19,188 nucleotides of DNA, taken from the NCBI GenBank assembly GCA_016872875.1, contig VGYW01000120.1, positions 1 through 19,188 on the forward strand, given 5' to 3'. This document shows positions 1 through 7,124 of this stretch, one piece after another (positions within the stretch are counted from its first letter, which is position 1; the number at the start of each line of letters is the position of its first letter). This stretch comes from Planctomycetota bacterium (lineage in GTDB: Bacteria > Planctomycetota > PUPC01 > DSUN01). The position numbers and the translations under genes are program-made. A model generated the notes under the pieces. The model was not told the DNA's origin and did not search any database. It saw nothing but the letters and a program-made list of their open reading frames with translations.

Positions 1-19
1 CGCAAAGGCGAACTCGCCT

Positions 20-165
20 CTGGGGGACCAGTCCCCCAGACCCCCTGGGATTTATCGCATTCGGCCACCGGCACGTCTCTTGGAGGCCAGCGCGGCCATT
101 TTCCTGTTGGGGTGCCGGCGGCCCGAAGGCGGAAAATCCTGGGGGTTCGGGGGCAAAGCCCCCGA
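20..165. repeat. Nested imperfect foldback element upstream of antitoxin remnant
   Basis: The stretch folds back on itself in layers. A hairpin at 20-39 has 9-bp arms (CTGGGGGAC/GTCCCCCAG) and another at 147-165 has 8-bp arms around AAA (TCGGGGGC/GCCCCCGA). Between them, 39-53 pairs with 134-148 (about 12 of 15 positions) and 57-74 pairs with 112-130 (nearly complete), leaving a loop at about 75-111. No credible gene lies in it. It may be a MITE-like or REP-like element; no transposase is linked, so mobility is inference. Confidence 0.6.
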
Positions 166-216
166 CGGACCGGCCGCAGGCACACCCACGATCTCAAGGA
201 CTTGGGACGCTGTCAA

Positions 217-432
217 ATCATTGAATGTCCCACGTGCGGGAGCGACAGGATCAAGAAGGTGCGCAAGAGTCTGCGCCGAGAGTGGAAAGGGACCCCGTAT
301 GTGGTTCCCGCCCTCTCCTTCTGGGAGTGCCCGGCGTGCGGCGAGCGCCTCTTCGACCACGAAGCAATGCGCACGATGGATGCCCATCGCCCCATACGTT
401 CGAAGGCGCGCCCGCGACTCGTGGGAACCTGA
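217..432 (+). pseudogene. YgiT-type zinc-finger (MqsA-like) antitoxin remnant
   Basis: The frame ending at 432 encodes a CPTCG ... CPACGERLFDHEAMR pattern, the two-CxxC zinc ribbon of YgiT/MqsA-N antitoxins. It closely matches the intact antitoxin at 2384-2599 (CPTCG ... CPDCGERLYDREAMR). No ATG with a ribosome-binding site precedes the zinc-finger part; the frame opens upstream into the foldback repeat (an ATG at 112 lies inside the repeat). No toxin gene is present in front of it. I read it as a decayed or 5'-replaced duplicate of the toxin-antitoxin locus 2 kb downstream. A non-ATG start near 202 or 220 cannot be excluded, so it might still be expressed. The left boundary given is approximate. 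Confidence 0.55.
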
Positions 433-446
433 TAGGGGACCCTCCC

Positions 447-1874
447 TTGCGAACCGTCCTGGCACTCTCGCTCCTGCTCGGCGTTGCCGCCCTCGGCGCG
501 GAGGAACAGCCCATGATCACCGTGGCTCCCAAGGAAACCGACGAACTGCTGGCCAACCCCGGCATCGGCTGGCAGACGTTTCACCGCACCCGGACGCAGG
601 ACAAGAGCCTGCCGGATTGGCTCCCCTCCACGATGCACTATGCCCGTTGGGGCTGGGGAACGCTCGAACCCGAGCCAGGAAAGCTCGACACCGCCTTCCT
701 CGACAAGGTGCTCAAGGAGAGCCGCGAGGCGGGCCAGTCCCTCGCCTTCCGCGTGATGTGCTGCTCCACGACGCCCCGCGACCCCTACTTTCCGAAGTGG
801 CTCAAGGACGCCGGCGGGAAGATCATCGAGGCGCAGCACGGCGACGGCCCGCTCCTCCCCATCCCCGACCTCGACGACCCGGTGGTGCTGGAGCGGCACC
901 TCGACTTCATCAAACGCCTGGGCGAACGCTACGACGGCCACGCCGACATTGACCACATTGACCTCGGCTCCGTGGGTTGGTGGGGCGAGTGGCACATGAG
1001 CAGCACCAAGGGCGCCTCCATGCCCAAGCCCGAAACCCAGCAGAAGATCGTGGACGCCTGGCTCGCCGCCTTCAAGAAGACCCAGCTCCTCATGCTCATC
1101 GGCGGCGGCAAGATGCTCACCTACGCGGCCCAGCACGGCGCCGGCTGGCGGGCCGACTGCCTGGGCGACATGGGCGGCTTCTCGAAGACCTGGTGCCACA
1201 TGCGCAAGGGCTATCCCTTCTGGATCACCCAGGCCGGCGTGGGCGATGCCTGGAAGTCCGCCCCCGTGGCCTGGGAGAGCTGCTGGGACATGCGCCGCTG
1301 GGTCCAGGAAAAATGGCCGCTGCGATTCATCTTCAACTACGCCCTTGCCCTTCATGGCTCGGTCCTCAACAACAAGTCGGCCCCCCTCCCCGAAGGCCCC
1401 GAAATACGTCCCGAGATCGAGCGCTTCGTCCGCCGACTCGGCTACCGCCTCGTCCTGAAGGAACTGAAGCATCCTCCGAACGCTCGCGCCGGCGGCGACT
1501 TGGCCCTCTCGATGAAGTGGCAAAACGTGGGCTCCGCCCCTTGCTACCGCCCCTATCGCCTCGCCTATCGCCTTTCAAACCACGCCGGCTATTCCAAGGT
1601 CTTCCCCAGCACCGTCACCGTCAACAAATGGCTCCCCGGCTCCGTCCCCCTCTTCACCGAGGACTTCTACAAAGGCGAGTGGGACCTCCCGAATGGCGAA
1701 GTCAACGCCGTTTCCGACAAGCTCCCCCTCCCCGCCGACACGCCCCCAGGCCGCCATCGCCTGTCCCTCGCCGTCATTGCCCCGAACGGCCTCACCCCCG
1801 CCATCCGCCTCGCCATCCATGGCCGCGTGGAGGATGGCTGGTATCCCCTGAGCGAGCTCACCGTCACAAAGTAG
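447..1874 (+). CDS. Exported DUF4832 domain protein, glycoside-hydrolase-like
   Basis: 475-residue protein. I chose a TTG start at 447: it has AGGGGA at 434-439 seven bases upstream and gives a clean signal peptide (RTVLALSLLLGVAALGA) followed by the mature protein. The N-terminal half looks like a TIM-barrel glycosidase: NPGIGWQTFHR, LEPEPGK at about residues 73-79, and GWWGEWH with Glu181, a plausible catalytic acid. The C-terminal part has the conserved DUF4832 pattern (GWRADCLGDM, DAWKSAPVAWESC, LGYR, then a beta-sandwich with NVGSAPCYRPYRLAYRL). Family substrates are unknown to me; glycan processing outside the cytoplasm is inference from fold and secretion. It is a paralogue of the gene at 7125-8588. 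The frame stays open upstream of 447 but runs through the antitoxin remnant, so an upstream start is unlikely. Confidence 0.82.
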   Translation: MRTVLALSLLLGVAALGAEEQPMITVAPKETDELLANPGIGWQTFHRTRTQDKSLPDWLPSTMHYARWGWGTLEPEPGKLDTAFLDKVLKESREAGQSLAFRVMCCSTTPRDPYFPKWLKDAGGKIIEAQHGDGPLLPIPDLDDPVVLERHLDFIKRLGERYDGHADIDHIDLGSVGWWGEWHMSSTKGASMPKPETQQKIVDAWLAAFKKTQLLMLIGGGKMLTYAAQHGAGWRADCLGDMGGFSKTWCHMRKGYPFWITQAGVGDAWKSAPVAWESCWDMRRWVQEKWPLRFIFNYALALHGSVLNNKSAPLPEGPEIRPEIERFVRRLGYRLVLKELKHPPNARAGGDLALSMKWQNVGSAPCYRPYRLAYRLSNHAGYSKVFPSTVTVNKWLPGSVPLFTEDFYKGEWDLPNGEVNAVSDKLPLPADTPPGRHRLSLAVIAPNGLTPAIRLAIHGRVEDGWYPLSELTVTK

Positions 1875-1876
1875 CT

Positions 1877-1996
1877 TCTGTTTCCGAATGCCGTGGGGAC
1901 GGGCGGCCCGCCTGTCCCATCTCCGACACGCGGGCCGCGTGTCGCTACGCCCGCCATTGGACGGCATGGGTGTGGGCCTTCCGCAACGGAAACAGA
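1877..1996. repeat. Compound palindrome just after a stop codon
   Basis: Outer perfect 10-bp arms TCTGTTTCCG (1877-1886) and CGGAAACAGA (1987-1996) enclose a second pair ATGCCGT (1888-1894)/ACGGCAT (1961-1967). Inside these sit two further hairpins, a near-perfect GC palindrome at 1898-1918 and GACACGCGG-G-CCGCGTGTC at 1925-1943. The element begins three bases after the DUF4832 stop codon. It could act as a bidirectional RNA structure or terminator (there is no T-tract) or be a mobile palindromic repeat. No other gene is seen between 1875 and 2062. Confidence 0.7.
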
Positions 1997-2013
1997 GCAG
2001 CGCTCGGCCTGAG

Positions 2014-2042
2014 TGGAATCCCGCGCCCCGCCGCGCTATGAT
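2014..2042 (+). promoter_or_regulatory. Possible sigma70-like promoter of the DUF4258/YgiT operon
   Basis: TATGAT at 2037-2042 is a good -10 box. A weak -35 (TGGAAT, 2014-2019) lies 17 bases upstream. The AAAGGA ribosome site for the toxin follows at 2051-2056. The assignment rests mainly on the -10 and spacing. Confidence 0.4.
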
Positions 2043-2062
2043 GCAGGTAGAAAGGATGGCTG

Positions 2063-2371
2063 ATGGACATCCTCGTCCGAATCAAGCGCGCGGTTCTCGC
2101 GGGACGGGTTGAATTCACAGATAAGGCCCGGACCGAGATGGCCGCCGACTGGATCACGGAGCAGGACGTCGCTGAATCGATCGTCAACGCCGTCGCCATC
2201 TACAAGAGGATTCGCTCAACCAGCCCCTATCGGGAGGCGGCGCGCGAATACCTGTACATCATCGAAGCTCCGAACCTGAGCGGCATGGCGGTCTATTCGA
2301 AGGGCAAGCTCGTGTCAGAGGGAGGCGTGGACACCTACTACGTGCTCGTCTCCGCCAAGCGGGCACTATAG
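2063..2371 (+). CDS. DUF4258/MqsR-like toxin of a type II toxin-antitoxin pair
   Basis: 102-residue protein with ATG at 2063 and AAAGGA at 2051-2056. The pattern FTDKARTEM ... ITEQDVAESIVNA ... YKRIRSTSPYR ... EYLYIIEAP ... GKLV ... YYVLVSAKRA is that of small proteins found directly upstream of YgiT-type zinc-finger antitoxins, related to DUF4258 and probably to the RelE/MqsR fold. If it is MqsR-like it would be a translation-dependent mRNA interferase; that activity is inferred, not visible. The antitoxin starts 12 bases after its stop, in the toxin-first order typical of mqsRA. Confidence 0.72.
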   Translation: MDILVRIKRAVLAGRVEFTDKARTEMAADWITEQDVAESIVNAVAIYKRIRSTSPYREAAREYLYIIEAPNLSGMAVYSKGKLVSEGGVDTYYVLVSAKRAL

Positions 2372-2383
2372 GAGACTGGTATC

Positions 2384-2599
2384 ATGATAAGAATCACGAA
2401 GTGCCCCACCTGCGGGAGTGGCAGAATAAGGCGCGTCCGGCGCGACTGGACCGACACGTTCGAGGGCGAGACCTACACCGTGCCGGACCTGGAGTTCCAC
2501 CAGTGCCCCGACTGCGGCGAGCGGCTCTACGACCGCGAGGCCATGCGCAAGATCGAAGCCCAATGCCCCGCCTTCACGAAGGCGACTGCAGGGAGGTAA
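2384..2599 (+). CDS. YgiT-type zinc-finger antitoxin (MqsA N-domain only)
   Basis: 71 residues with ATG at 2384, and AGGAG (2370-2374) overlapping the toxin stop. Two CxxC pairs (CPTCG at residues 6-10 and CPDCG further on) form the zinc ribbon that in MqsA contacts the toxin. GERLYDREAMRKIE is the family signature. The helix-turn-helix DNA-binding C-terminal domain of full MqsA (about 131 residues) is absent, so autoregulation by this protein alone is doubtful. A second, broken copy lies at about 217-432. Confidence 0.82.
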   Translation: MIRITKCPTCGSGRIRRVRRDWTDTFEGETYTVPDLEFHQCPDCGERLYDREAMRKIEAQCPAFTKATAGR

Positions 2600-2604
2600 G
2601 CTCT

Positions 2605-2627
2605 GGCGAACAGCCGAGGGGTTCGCC
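2605..2627. repeat. Short hairpin after the toxin-antitoxin operon
   Basis: GGCGAA (2605-2610) pairs with TTCGCC (2622-2627) around an 11-base loop, just after the antitoxin stop. There is no T-run, so a terminator role is only possible. Confidence 0.35.
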
Positions 2628-2714
2628 GAACAAGCGCAAAATGAAGAGGCCGCACCCCGAGATTTCTAACCGCATCCCATCCACCTCAAGGCGCAACAGG
2701 AAAGGAGAACTCGC

Positions 2715-3128
2715 ATGGCTGGTGACGCTGCCGTCTTCTGGAGTGCGACGGCTGGCACTTTCGCTGCGGGCATCGTAGCGCTGGTCGTCGCATTGTTGAC
2801 TAGCATCCTCACAACGTGTCTCACTGCGCGCGCCCAGCGCCGGCAGTTCTTCACAGAGCAACGTAGGCACGACTACCAGGGCTTTCTTTACAACGTCCAG
2901 CTTCTCATGCTTGAGCAAAAGTGGGACGCCAAGCTCGAAGCTGACGCGTTCTCACGAGCCGAGTTGCTGGTTCTCAAAGCAGACCTGTCCTGTCTCCAGG
3001 AGTTCCGGAACACGCTCCAGGCGTTCCGCATCGCGCCGAACGACACTGAAAGAGCAAGACTACGGTCCGCGGTAAACAAGCTCTACCCAGAGATCGTTGA
3101 CGCACTACGGAAAGAAATCCCCGGTTAG
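2715..3128 (+). CDS. Small single-pass membrane protein of unknown function
   Basis: 137 residues with ATG at 2715 and AAAGGAGA at 2701-2708. Residues about 10-38 form one long hydrophobic segment (AGTFAAGIVALVVALLTSIL), followed by basic residues and a charged, helix-rich cytoplasmic tail (RRQFFTEQRRHDYQGFLYN ...) that could form a coiled coil. I do not recognise the family. The topology resembles short membrane-anchored proteins common in bacterial and phage accessory regions. Its stop codon at 3126-3128 abuts a foldback element. It sits between two toxin-antitoxin modules. Confidence 0.6.
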   Translation: MAGDAAVFWSATAGTFAAGIVALVVALLTSILTTCLTARAQRRQFFTEQRRHDYQGFLYNVQLLMLEQKWDAKLEADAFSRAELLVLKADLSCLQEFRNTLQAFRIAPNDTERARLRSAVNKLYPEIVDALRKEIPG

Positions 3129-3348
3129 CCCGCATTTCTCACCAGCCCACACCGCTGGGGGACCGAACACGCCAAGCCCCTGTCATGCTGAGCTTGTCGA
3201 AGCACCTTTCAAGGCAGTTCGCTCCGACAACAGTGTGCGCTCTGTCACGTCAGCTCGCTGCCTTGAGAGGTTCCTCGACTTCGCTACGCTACGCTCGGAA
3301 TGACAGGGTTGTTGGGGTGTCACACGGTCTGCTGGTGAGAAATGCGGG
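3129..3348. mobile_element. 220-bp foldback element with perfect 18-bp terminal inverted repeats
   Basis: CCCGCATTTCTCACCAGC at 3129-3146 is the exact reverse complement of 3331-3348. Inner layers also pair imperfectly: 3161-3186 with about 3300-3329, and 3187-3217 with 3258-3299, leaving a loop near 3218-3257. The direct repeat TTAG (3125-3128 and 3349-3352) flanks the arms and could be a target-site duplication. There is no transposase, as expected of a MITE. The same terminal sequence recurs head-to-head at 19062-19098. Nothing further is seen at 3349-3458. Confidence 0.72.
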
Positions 3349-3458
3349 TTAGATGGCGTCGCCCACCACGCAGCCTTTGTGCAGCAAGGTCCTATCAACG
3401 CTCGGTCCCAAGTGCGAGCTTGGCGATGATGGCGGCCCTCAAGGCAACTGGGGGAATC

Positions 3459-3719
3459 TCACCGGTAGGCGTCTGAGCGGTGCTCGATGGCAAGCACGTA
3501 GGCAATGCGGTTCGGGGCGTCAATGCGGAACACGACTCGGTAGTCGCCTACCCGGTAGCGGCGATAGCCGCTGAGGCTGCCCTTCAAGGGCTTGATGTTG
3601 GGATGGCGGTGCGGGTCGATTCTCAGCATGTCGAAGCAGCGGTCAAGCTTCCGCTGGAGAGGGGCTTCAGCATCGTCAAAGAACCGCTGCGCATCGTGGC
3701 TGAGGATGACACGGTACAT
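3459..3719 (-). CDS. RelE/ParE-family toxin
   Basis: 86 residues. The pattern MYRVILSHDAQRFF ... LQRKLDRCFDML ... IKPLKGSLSGYRRYRVGDYRVVFRID ... YVLAIEHRSDAYR is the canonical RelE/ParE layout (L-x-G ... YR-x-R-x-G-x-YRV-x-F ... I-x-HR). Some members cleave ribosome-bound mRNA and others inhibit gyrase; the sequence does not decide which. Its ATG overlaps the antitoxin stop by one base at 3719 (TGATG), indicating translational coupling with the antitoxin first. Confidence 0.88.
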   Translation of the reverse strand: MYRVILSHDAQRFFDDAEAPLQRKLDRCFDMLRIDPHRHPNIKPLKGSLSGYRRYRVGDYRVVFRIDAPNRIAYVLAIEHRSDAYR

Positions 3720-3952
3720 CAGCGGTACTTGCGTTGTAGCTTCTCCACGGGTGTGACCTTGCCTTCTGCGATCTGCCTCTCGGCCTTCTCAAGCCGCTCG
3801 AGGAAGCCGGGGATGCGGAGCAATTCCTCCGTGGCCTCGTTGTCTTCGCGTTCCTGGAGATAGGCCAGGAAGTCGTCGGCGACGCGAAGGCGGTCAACCG
3901 AAAGTGAGTCGAGCCGCCGCTTGGCCACGCGGCGGGTGTCTACGGCGCCCAT
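3719..3952 (-). CDS. Antitoxin of the RelE/ParE pair
   Basis: 77 residues, starting at the ATG at 3952 with AGGAGA at 3961-3966 eight bases upstream. A longer open frame to 4159 overlaps the acyl-CoA synthetase and is not used. The protein is small, charged and mostly helical (VDRLRVADDFLAYLQEREDNEATEELL ... LERLEKAERQIAEGK). It is called antitoxin by position, size and coupling with the toxin; the DNA-binding fold is not recognisable to me. Confidence 0.72.
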   Translation of the reverse strand: MGAVDTRRVAKRRLDSLSVDRLRVADDFLAYLQEREDNEATEELLRIPGFLERLEKAERQIAEGKVTPVEKLQRKYR

Positions 3953-4005
3953 TGGTCCATTCTCCTGAGCGGGGTCCCCCCACCAGACCTCTAATTCCCC
4001 CTTTG

Positions 4006-4034
4006 AGTATAGCCCGTGCGGGGGTGAGCCGCAA
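4006..4034 (-). promoter_or_regulatory. Likely promoter of the RelE/ParE toxin-antitoxin operon
   Basis: On the minus strand TATACT (4006-4011) follows TTGCGG (4029-4034) with a 17-base spacer. It lies 54 bases upstream of the antitoxin ATG and just past the acyl-CoA synthetase stop, so the module can be transcribed independently of its upstream neighbour. Confidence 0.45.
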
Positions 4035-4055
4035 GCGTTGACTCGCAAAGGCGGG

Positions 4056-5639
4056 CTACTTGAGCTCCCGCTTGAGCACCTTGCCGCCGGGGTTGCGGGG
4101 GAGGGAGGAGCGGAACTCGACGAGGCTGGGGACCTTGTAGCTGGCGAGACGCTCGGCACAGTGACGCTTGATGTCGAGCTCGGTTAGCTTGCGGCCCTCC
4201 TTGGGCACGACGACCGCCTTGACGAGCTCGCCCAGGTAGGCGCTCGCGCCCGTGGCCTCGATGCCCACCACCGCCACCTCCATCACCCCGTCGTGCGTGA
4301 GGATGGTGTTCTCGACCTCGAGGGCGTAGACGTTTTCGCCGCCTACGATGATCATCTCCTTCTTGCGGCCCTTGAGGTAGACGTAGCCGTCGGGGTCGGC
4401 CATCGCTAGGTCGCCCGTGTTGAAGTACTCCTCGCCCTCGTGGGTGAAGCAGGCCTGCTCGATGAGGCCGGGCTGCCGCCAGTAGCCGCGGACGACGTTT
4501 GAGCGGTGGAAGCAGAGCTGGCCGACCGCGCCCGCAGGCACGGGCTTGAGGTCGTCGCCCACGATGAGCTGGTGGATTTCGGGCAGCGGCTTGCCGATGG
4601 AGTCGGCGTGGGTCCGCACGTCGCAGTTGGGCAGGACGTGGGTGGCGGCGATGGTCTCGGTGAGGCCGAAGAAGTTGTGGAGGGCGACGTTGGGCAGGCG
4701 CTCGCGGAGCTTGTAGATGGTCTGCGGCGGCATCATGGAGCCGGCGTAGGCGATGAGGCGGAGCGAGGCCAGGTCGTGCTTCTCGATGTCGCGGTAGTTG
4801 GCGAACCAGTAGAAGAGCGTGGGCACGCCGAAGAAGGTGGTGCAGCGGTGCTTCTCGATGAGGGCGACCAGCTCGGGCACGTGGGGCCGCGGGGCGACGA
4901 CGACCGTGGAGCCGAGGTAGGCCGAGGCGGGGAGCATCGAGTAGAGCGCTGTCGCGTGGAACATCGGCACGACGAGGAGATGCACGTCCTCGTGCCGCCA
5001 GCCGTGTGCGAGGAGGGACATTCGGACGTTGAAGAGCAGGTCGGCGTGGCGCATCAGGGCGCCCTTCGGGCGGCCCGTGGTGCCGGAGGTGTGCATGATG
5101 ATGGCCAGGTCGTCGGGCTGGATGTCGGGGGGAGAATAGGGCTGTGGTTCAGTAGCCAGCAGTCTGTCATAGGAGACAAAACTCACCTGTCCCGTCCCGC
5201 GTGCCGCGTCCCGCGTCCCCTCCTCCTCGAAGCCGACGGTGACGACGTTTCGGATGTTCGGGCACTCGGCGAGAGCGGCCTGGGCGGTTTTCCAGAGGCT
5301 CTTGTGGGCGACGAGGGTCGAGCCCTCGGTGGAGCCGAGGATGTGGCGCATCTCCTCGGCCCGCAGGCGGGTGTTCACGGGCACAACCACAGCCCCGAGC
5401 TTCACCAGCGCCCAGTAGACCAGGAAGTAGTCGAGGCAGTTGGGCAGCAGGACGGGCACGTTCTCGTGCTGTCGGATGGCAAGGCGGGAGGCGAAGGCGG
5501 TGCGGAGGCGCTCGATTCTCGCCTCGGCCTCGGCGAACGAGAGCGCCACGTCGCCCTCCACCACCGCGGTCTTGCGCGGGAAGCGCGGCAGGTTGTTCTC
5601 CCACATGTCGCGCGTGGAGCGAATCTCTCGATAGCCCAT
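4056..5639 (-). CDS. Acyl-CoA synthetase, AMP-binding (ANL) superfamily
   Basis: 527 residues, ATG at 5639 with a GGAGAGGAG site six bases upstream. Adenylates a carboxylic acid and transfers it to CoA. Motifs: P-loop TSGTTGRPKG (184-193), FGLTET (324-329), TGD (408-410), hinge GRKKEMI (424-430) with GGENV, and the C-terminal catalytic lysine in GGK (Lys520). The spacing matches fatty-acid CoA ligases; the exact substrate cannot be read. Residues about 138-151 (EEEGTRDAARGTG) are a low-complexity insert encoded by a GC-rich repeat at 5189-5220, in a surface loop of the N-terminal domain. It is transcribed divergently from the oxidoreductase at 5757 and sits upstream of the RelE-type module. 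Confidence 0.92.
   Translation of the reverse strand: MGYREIRSTRDMWENNLPRFPRKTAVVEGDVALSFAEAEARIERLRTAFASRLAIRQHENVPVLLPNCLDYFLVYWALVKLGAVVVPVNTRLRAEEMRHILGSTEGSTLVAHKSLWKTAQAALAECPNIRNVVTVGFEEEGTRDAARGTGQVSFVSYDRLLATEPQPYSPPDIQPDDLAIIMHTSGTTGRPKGALMRHADLLFNVRMSLLAHGWRHEDVHLLVVPMFHATALYSMLPASAYLGSTVVVAPRPHVPELVALIEKHRCTTFFGVPTLFYWFANYRDIEKHDLASLRLIAYAGSMMPPQTIYKLRERLPNVALHNFFGLTETIAATHVLPNCDVRTHADSIGKPLPEIHQLIVGDDLKPVPAGAVGQLCFHRSNVVRGYWRQPGLIEQACFTHEGEEYFNTGDLAMADPDGYVYLKGRKKEMIIVGGENVYALEVENTILTHDGVMEVAVVGIEATGASAYLGELVKAVVVPKEGRKLTELDIKRHCAERLASYKVPSLVEFRSSLPRNPGGKVLKRELK
5189..5220. repeat. GTCCCGC-type simple repeat inside the acyl-CoA synthetase gene
   Basis: About four degenerate copies of GTCCCGC/GTGCCGC occur in tandem, encoding the loop GTRDAARGTG. 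The composition differs from the surrounding coding sequence and the phase is preserved. Confidence 0.6.
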
Positions 5640-5674
5640 CGGGGTCTCCTCTCCGGGAATCGGCCTCCGAACGG

Positions 5675-5703
5675 ATTATAGCCAGCTTGACCCGCGAGAG
5701 CAA
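5675..5703 (-). promoter_or_regulatory. Promoter of the acyl-CoA synthetase
   Basis: Perfect -10 TATAAT on the minus strand (5675-5680), 17-base spacer, weaker -35 TTGCTC (5698-5703). It overlaps the plus-strand promoter at 5687-5714. Confidence 0.6.
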
Positions 5704-5714
5704 TAGTGTAGACT
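5687..5714 (+). promoter_or_regulatory. Promoter of the Tat-signal oxidoreductase operon
   Basis: TTGACC (5687-5692), 16-base spacer, TAGACT (5709-5714). The predicted start near 5721 leaves a short leader before AGGAGGA at 5744-5750. Confidence 0.5.
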
Positions 5715-5756
5715 CTGCGGGAGGGAACTGGCACACAGTCTTCAGGAGGACATGCC

Positions 5757-7106
5757 ATGCGAAACGACGCGACGAGTCGCCGGACCTTTCTGCACGCGTC
5801 AGCCGTGGGGCTTGCCGCGCGCGCCGCCGGGCCGCTCCTGGGCGCAAACGCCCCGGGGGCCAATGAGAAGATCGTGGTGGGTTTCATGGGCTGCGGCGGA
5901 CGCGGCACGCAGATCGCGACGGACATCGCGGGGCGGCCCGACGTGGAGGTGGCCTGGCTGACCGACGCCGACTCGGCCCGCGCGGCGAGCGCCGCCAATG
6001 CCGTGGAGAAGAAGCAAGGCAAGCGCCCGCAGGTGGCGCAGGACTTCCGCCGCATCCTCGACGACAAAGGCGTCCACGCCCTCTTCAACACCACGCCCGA
6101 CCACTGGCACGCCCTGCCCTCCGTCCTCGCCTGCCAGGCGGGCAAGGACGTCTACGTCGAGAAGCCCGCCTCGCACAACGTCTGGGAGGGCCGCCAGATG
6201 GTCAAAGCGGCCCGCAAGTACGGCCGCGTCGTCCAGGTCGGCCTCCAGAACCGCTCGGCGCCCTACGTGCGGGCCGCCGTGGACTTCCTCCGCGCCGGAA
6301 AGCTCGGCAAGGTCCACTTCGTCCGCGTGCTCAACATGAAGACCCGCGGCGCGCTGCCCAAACGCCCCGACACCGAGGCGCCGAAGACGATTGACTACGA
6401 CCTCTGGCTCGGCCCCGCGCCCAAGCGCCCCTTCAACCCCAGCCGCTGCCACGGCGGCTGGTACTGGCTCTGGGACTACTCGGGCGGCGACATCATCTGC
6501 GACGGGGTTCACCAGATGGACATCGCCCGCTGGCTCATCGGCCGCACCCTGCCACGCTACACCGTGGCCACGGGCGGCCGCTACTTCTTCGACGACGAGG
6601 CCGACACCCCCGACACCCAGTGCGTCCTCTACGACTACGGCGACCTGACCATGCAGTTCGACCTCACGCTCTGGACGCCCTATCTGAAGAAGATACCGCA
6701 GAGCATCCGGATGAGCGACACGGAGTTCCCCGACTGGATGTTCTGCGCCACGCGGATCGAGGTCTACGGCTCGAACGGGCTGATGATGATGGGGAGGCAC
6801 GGCGGCGGCTGGCAGGTCTTCAACACCGATGGCAAGCTCGCCGAGAAGAACAAAGGCAAGTTCCCCGGCGAGCTCCACTACCAGAACTTCTTCGACTCGG
6901 TGCGGAGCCGCAAGGCGCCGAGCGCCGACATCGAGGATGGCCACCTCTCCACCGTCCTGTGCCACCTGGGGAACATCTCGCTGCGCGTCGGCGGCCGCCG
7001 CCTGGAGTTCGACCCCGTCAAGGAGCTCTGCGTCGGGGACGACGAGGCGAACAAGCTCGTCAAGCGCCCCGGCCGCGACCCGTGGCGCATACCCGACGAG
7101 GTATAG
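5757..7106 (+). CDS. Tat-exported Gfo/Idh/MocA-family oxidoreductase
   Basis: 449 residues. The ATG at 5757 is preferred over 5752 because AGGAGGA (5744-5750) would be only one base from the latter. A twin-arginine signal (SRRTFLHAS, residues 7-15) is followed by a small-residue stretch to about residue 35. The Rossmann glycine motif is VGFMGCGGRG (41-50); EKP with its conserved lysine is at 135-137; GGDIICDGVHQMDIARW (242-258) is the substrate/active-site region of the family. These enzymes use tightly bound NAD(P) to oxidise or reduce sugars; Tat export of a pre-folded, cofactor-loaded enzyme fits. The exact sugar is unknown. It is followed 18 bases later by a DUF4832 gene, so a shared glycan role is likely. 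Confidence 0.9.
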   Translation: MRNDATSRRTFLHASAVGLAARAAGPLLGANAPGANEKIVVGFMGCGGRGTQIATDIAGRPDVEVAWLTDADSARAASAANAVEKKQGKRPQVAQDFRRILDDKGVHALFNTTPDHWHALPSVLACQAGKDVYVEKPASHNVWEGRQMVKAARKYGRVVQVGLQNRSAPYVRAAVDFLRAGKLGKVHFVRVLNMKTRGALPKRPDTEAPKTIDYDLWLGPAPKRPFNPSRCHGGWYWLWDYSGGDIICDGVHQMDIARWLIGRTLPRYTVATGGRYFFDDEADTPDTQCVLYDYGDLTMQFDLTLWTPYLKKIPQSIRMSDTEFPDWMFCATRIEVYGSNGLMMMGRHGGGWQVFNTDGKLAEKNKGKFPGELHYQNFFDSVRSRKAPSADIEDGHLSTVLCHLGNISLRVGGRRLEFDPVKELCVGDDEANKLVKRPGRDPWRIPDEV

Positions 7107-7124
7107 CGACCCTAGGAGGCTTGA

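Noticed and set aside
213..1523. 436-residue minus-strand open frame
   Set aside because: Antisense to the DUF4832 gene, no ribosome site or motif.
3097..3303. Short plus-strand frame in the foldback element
   Set aside because: It is translated repeat sequence with no ribosome site.
4506..5681. 391-residue plus-strand open frame
   Set aside because: Antisense to the acyl-CoA synthetase, whose catalytic motifs are complete.
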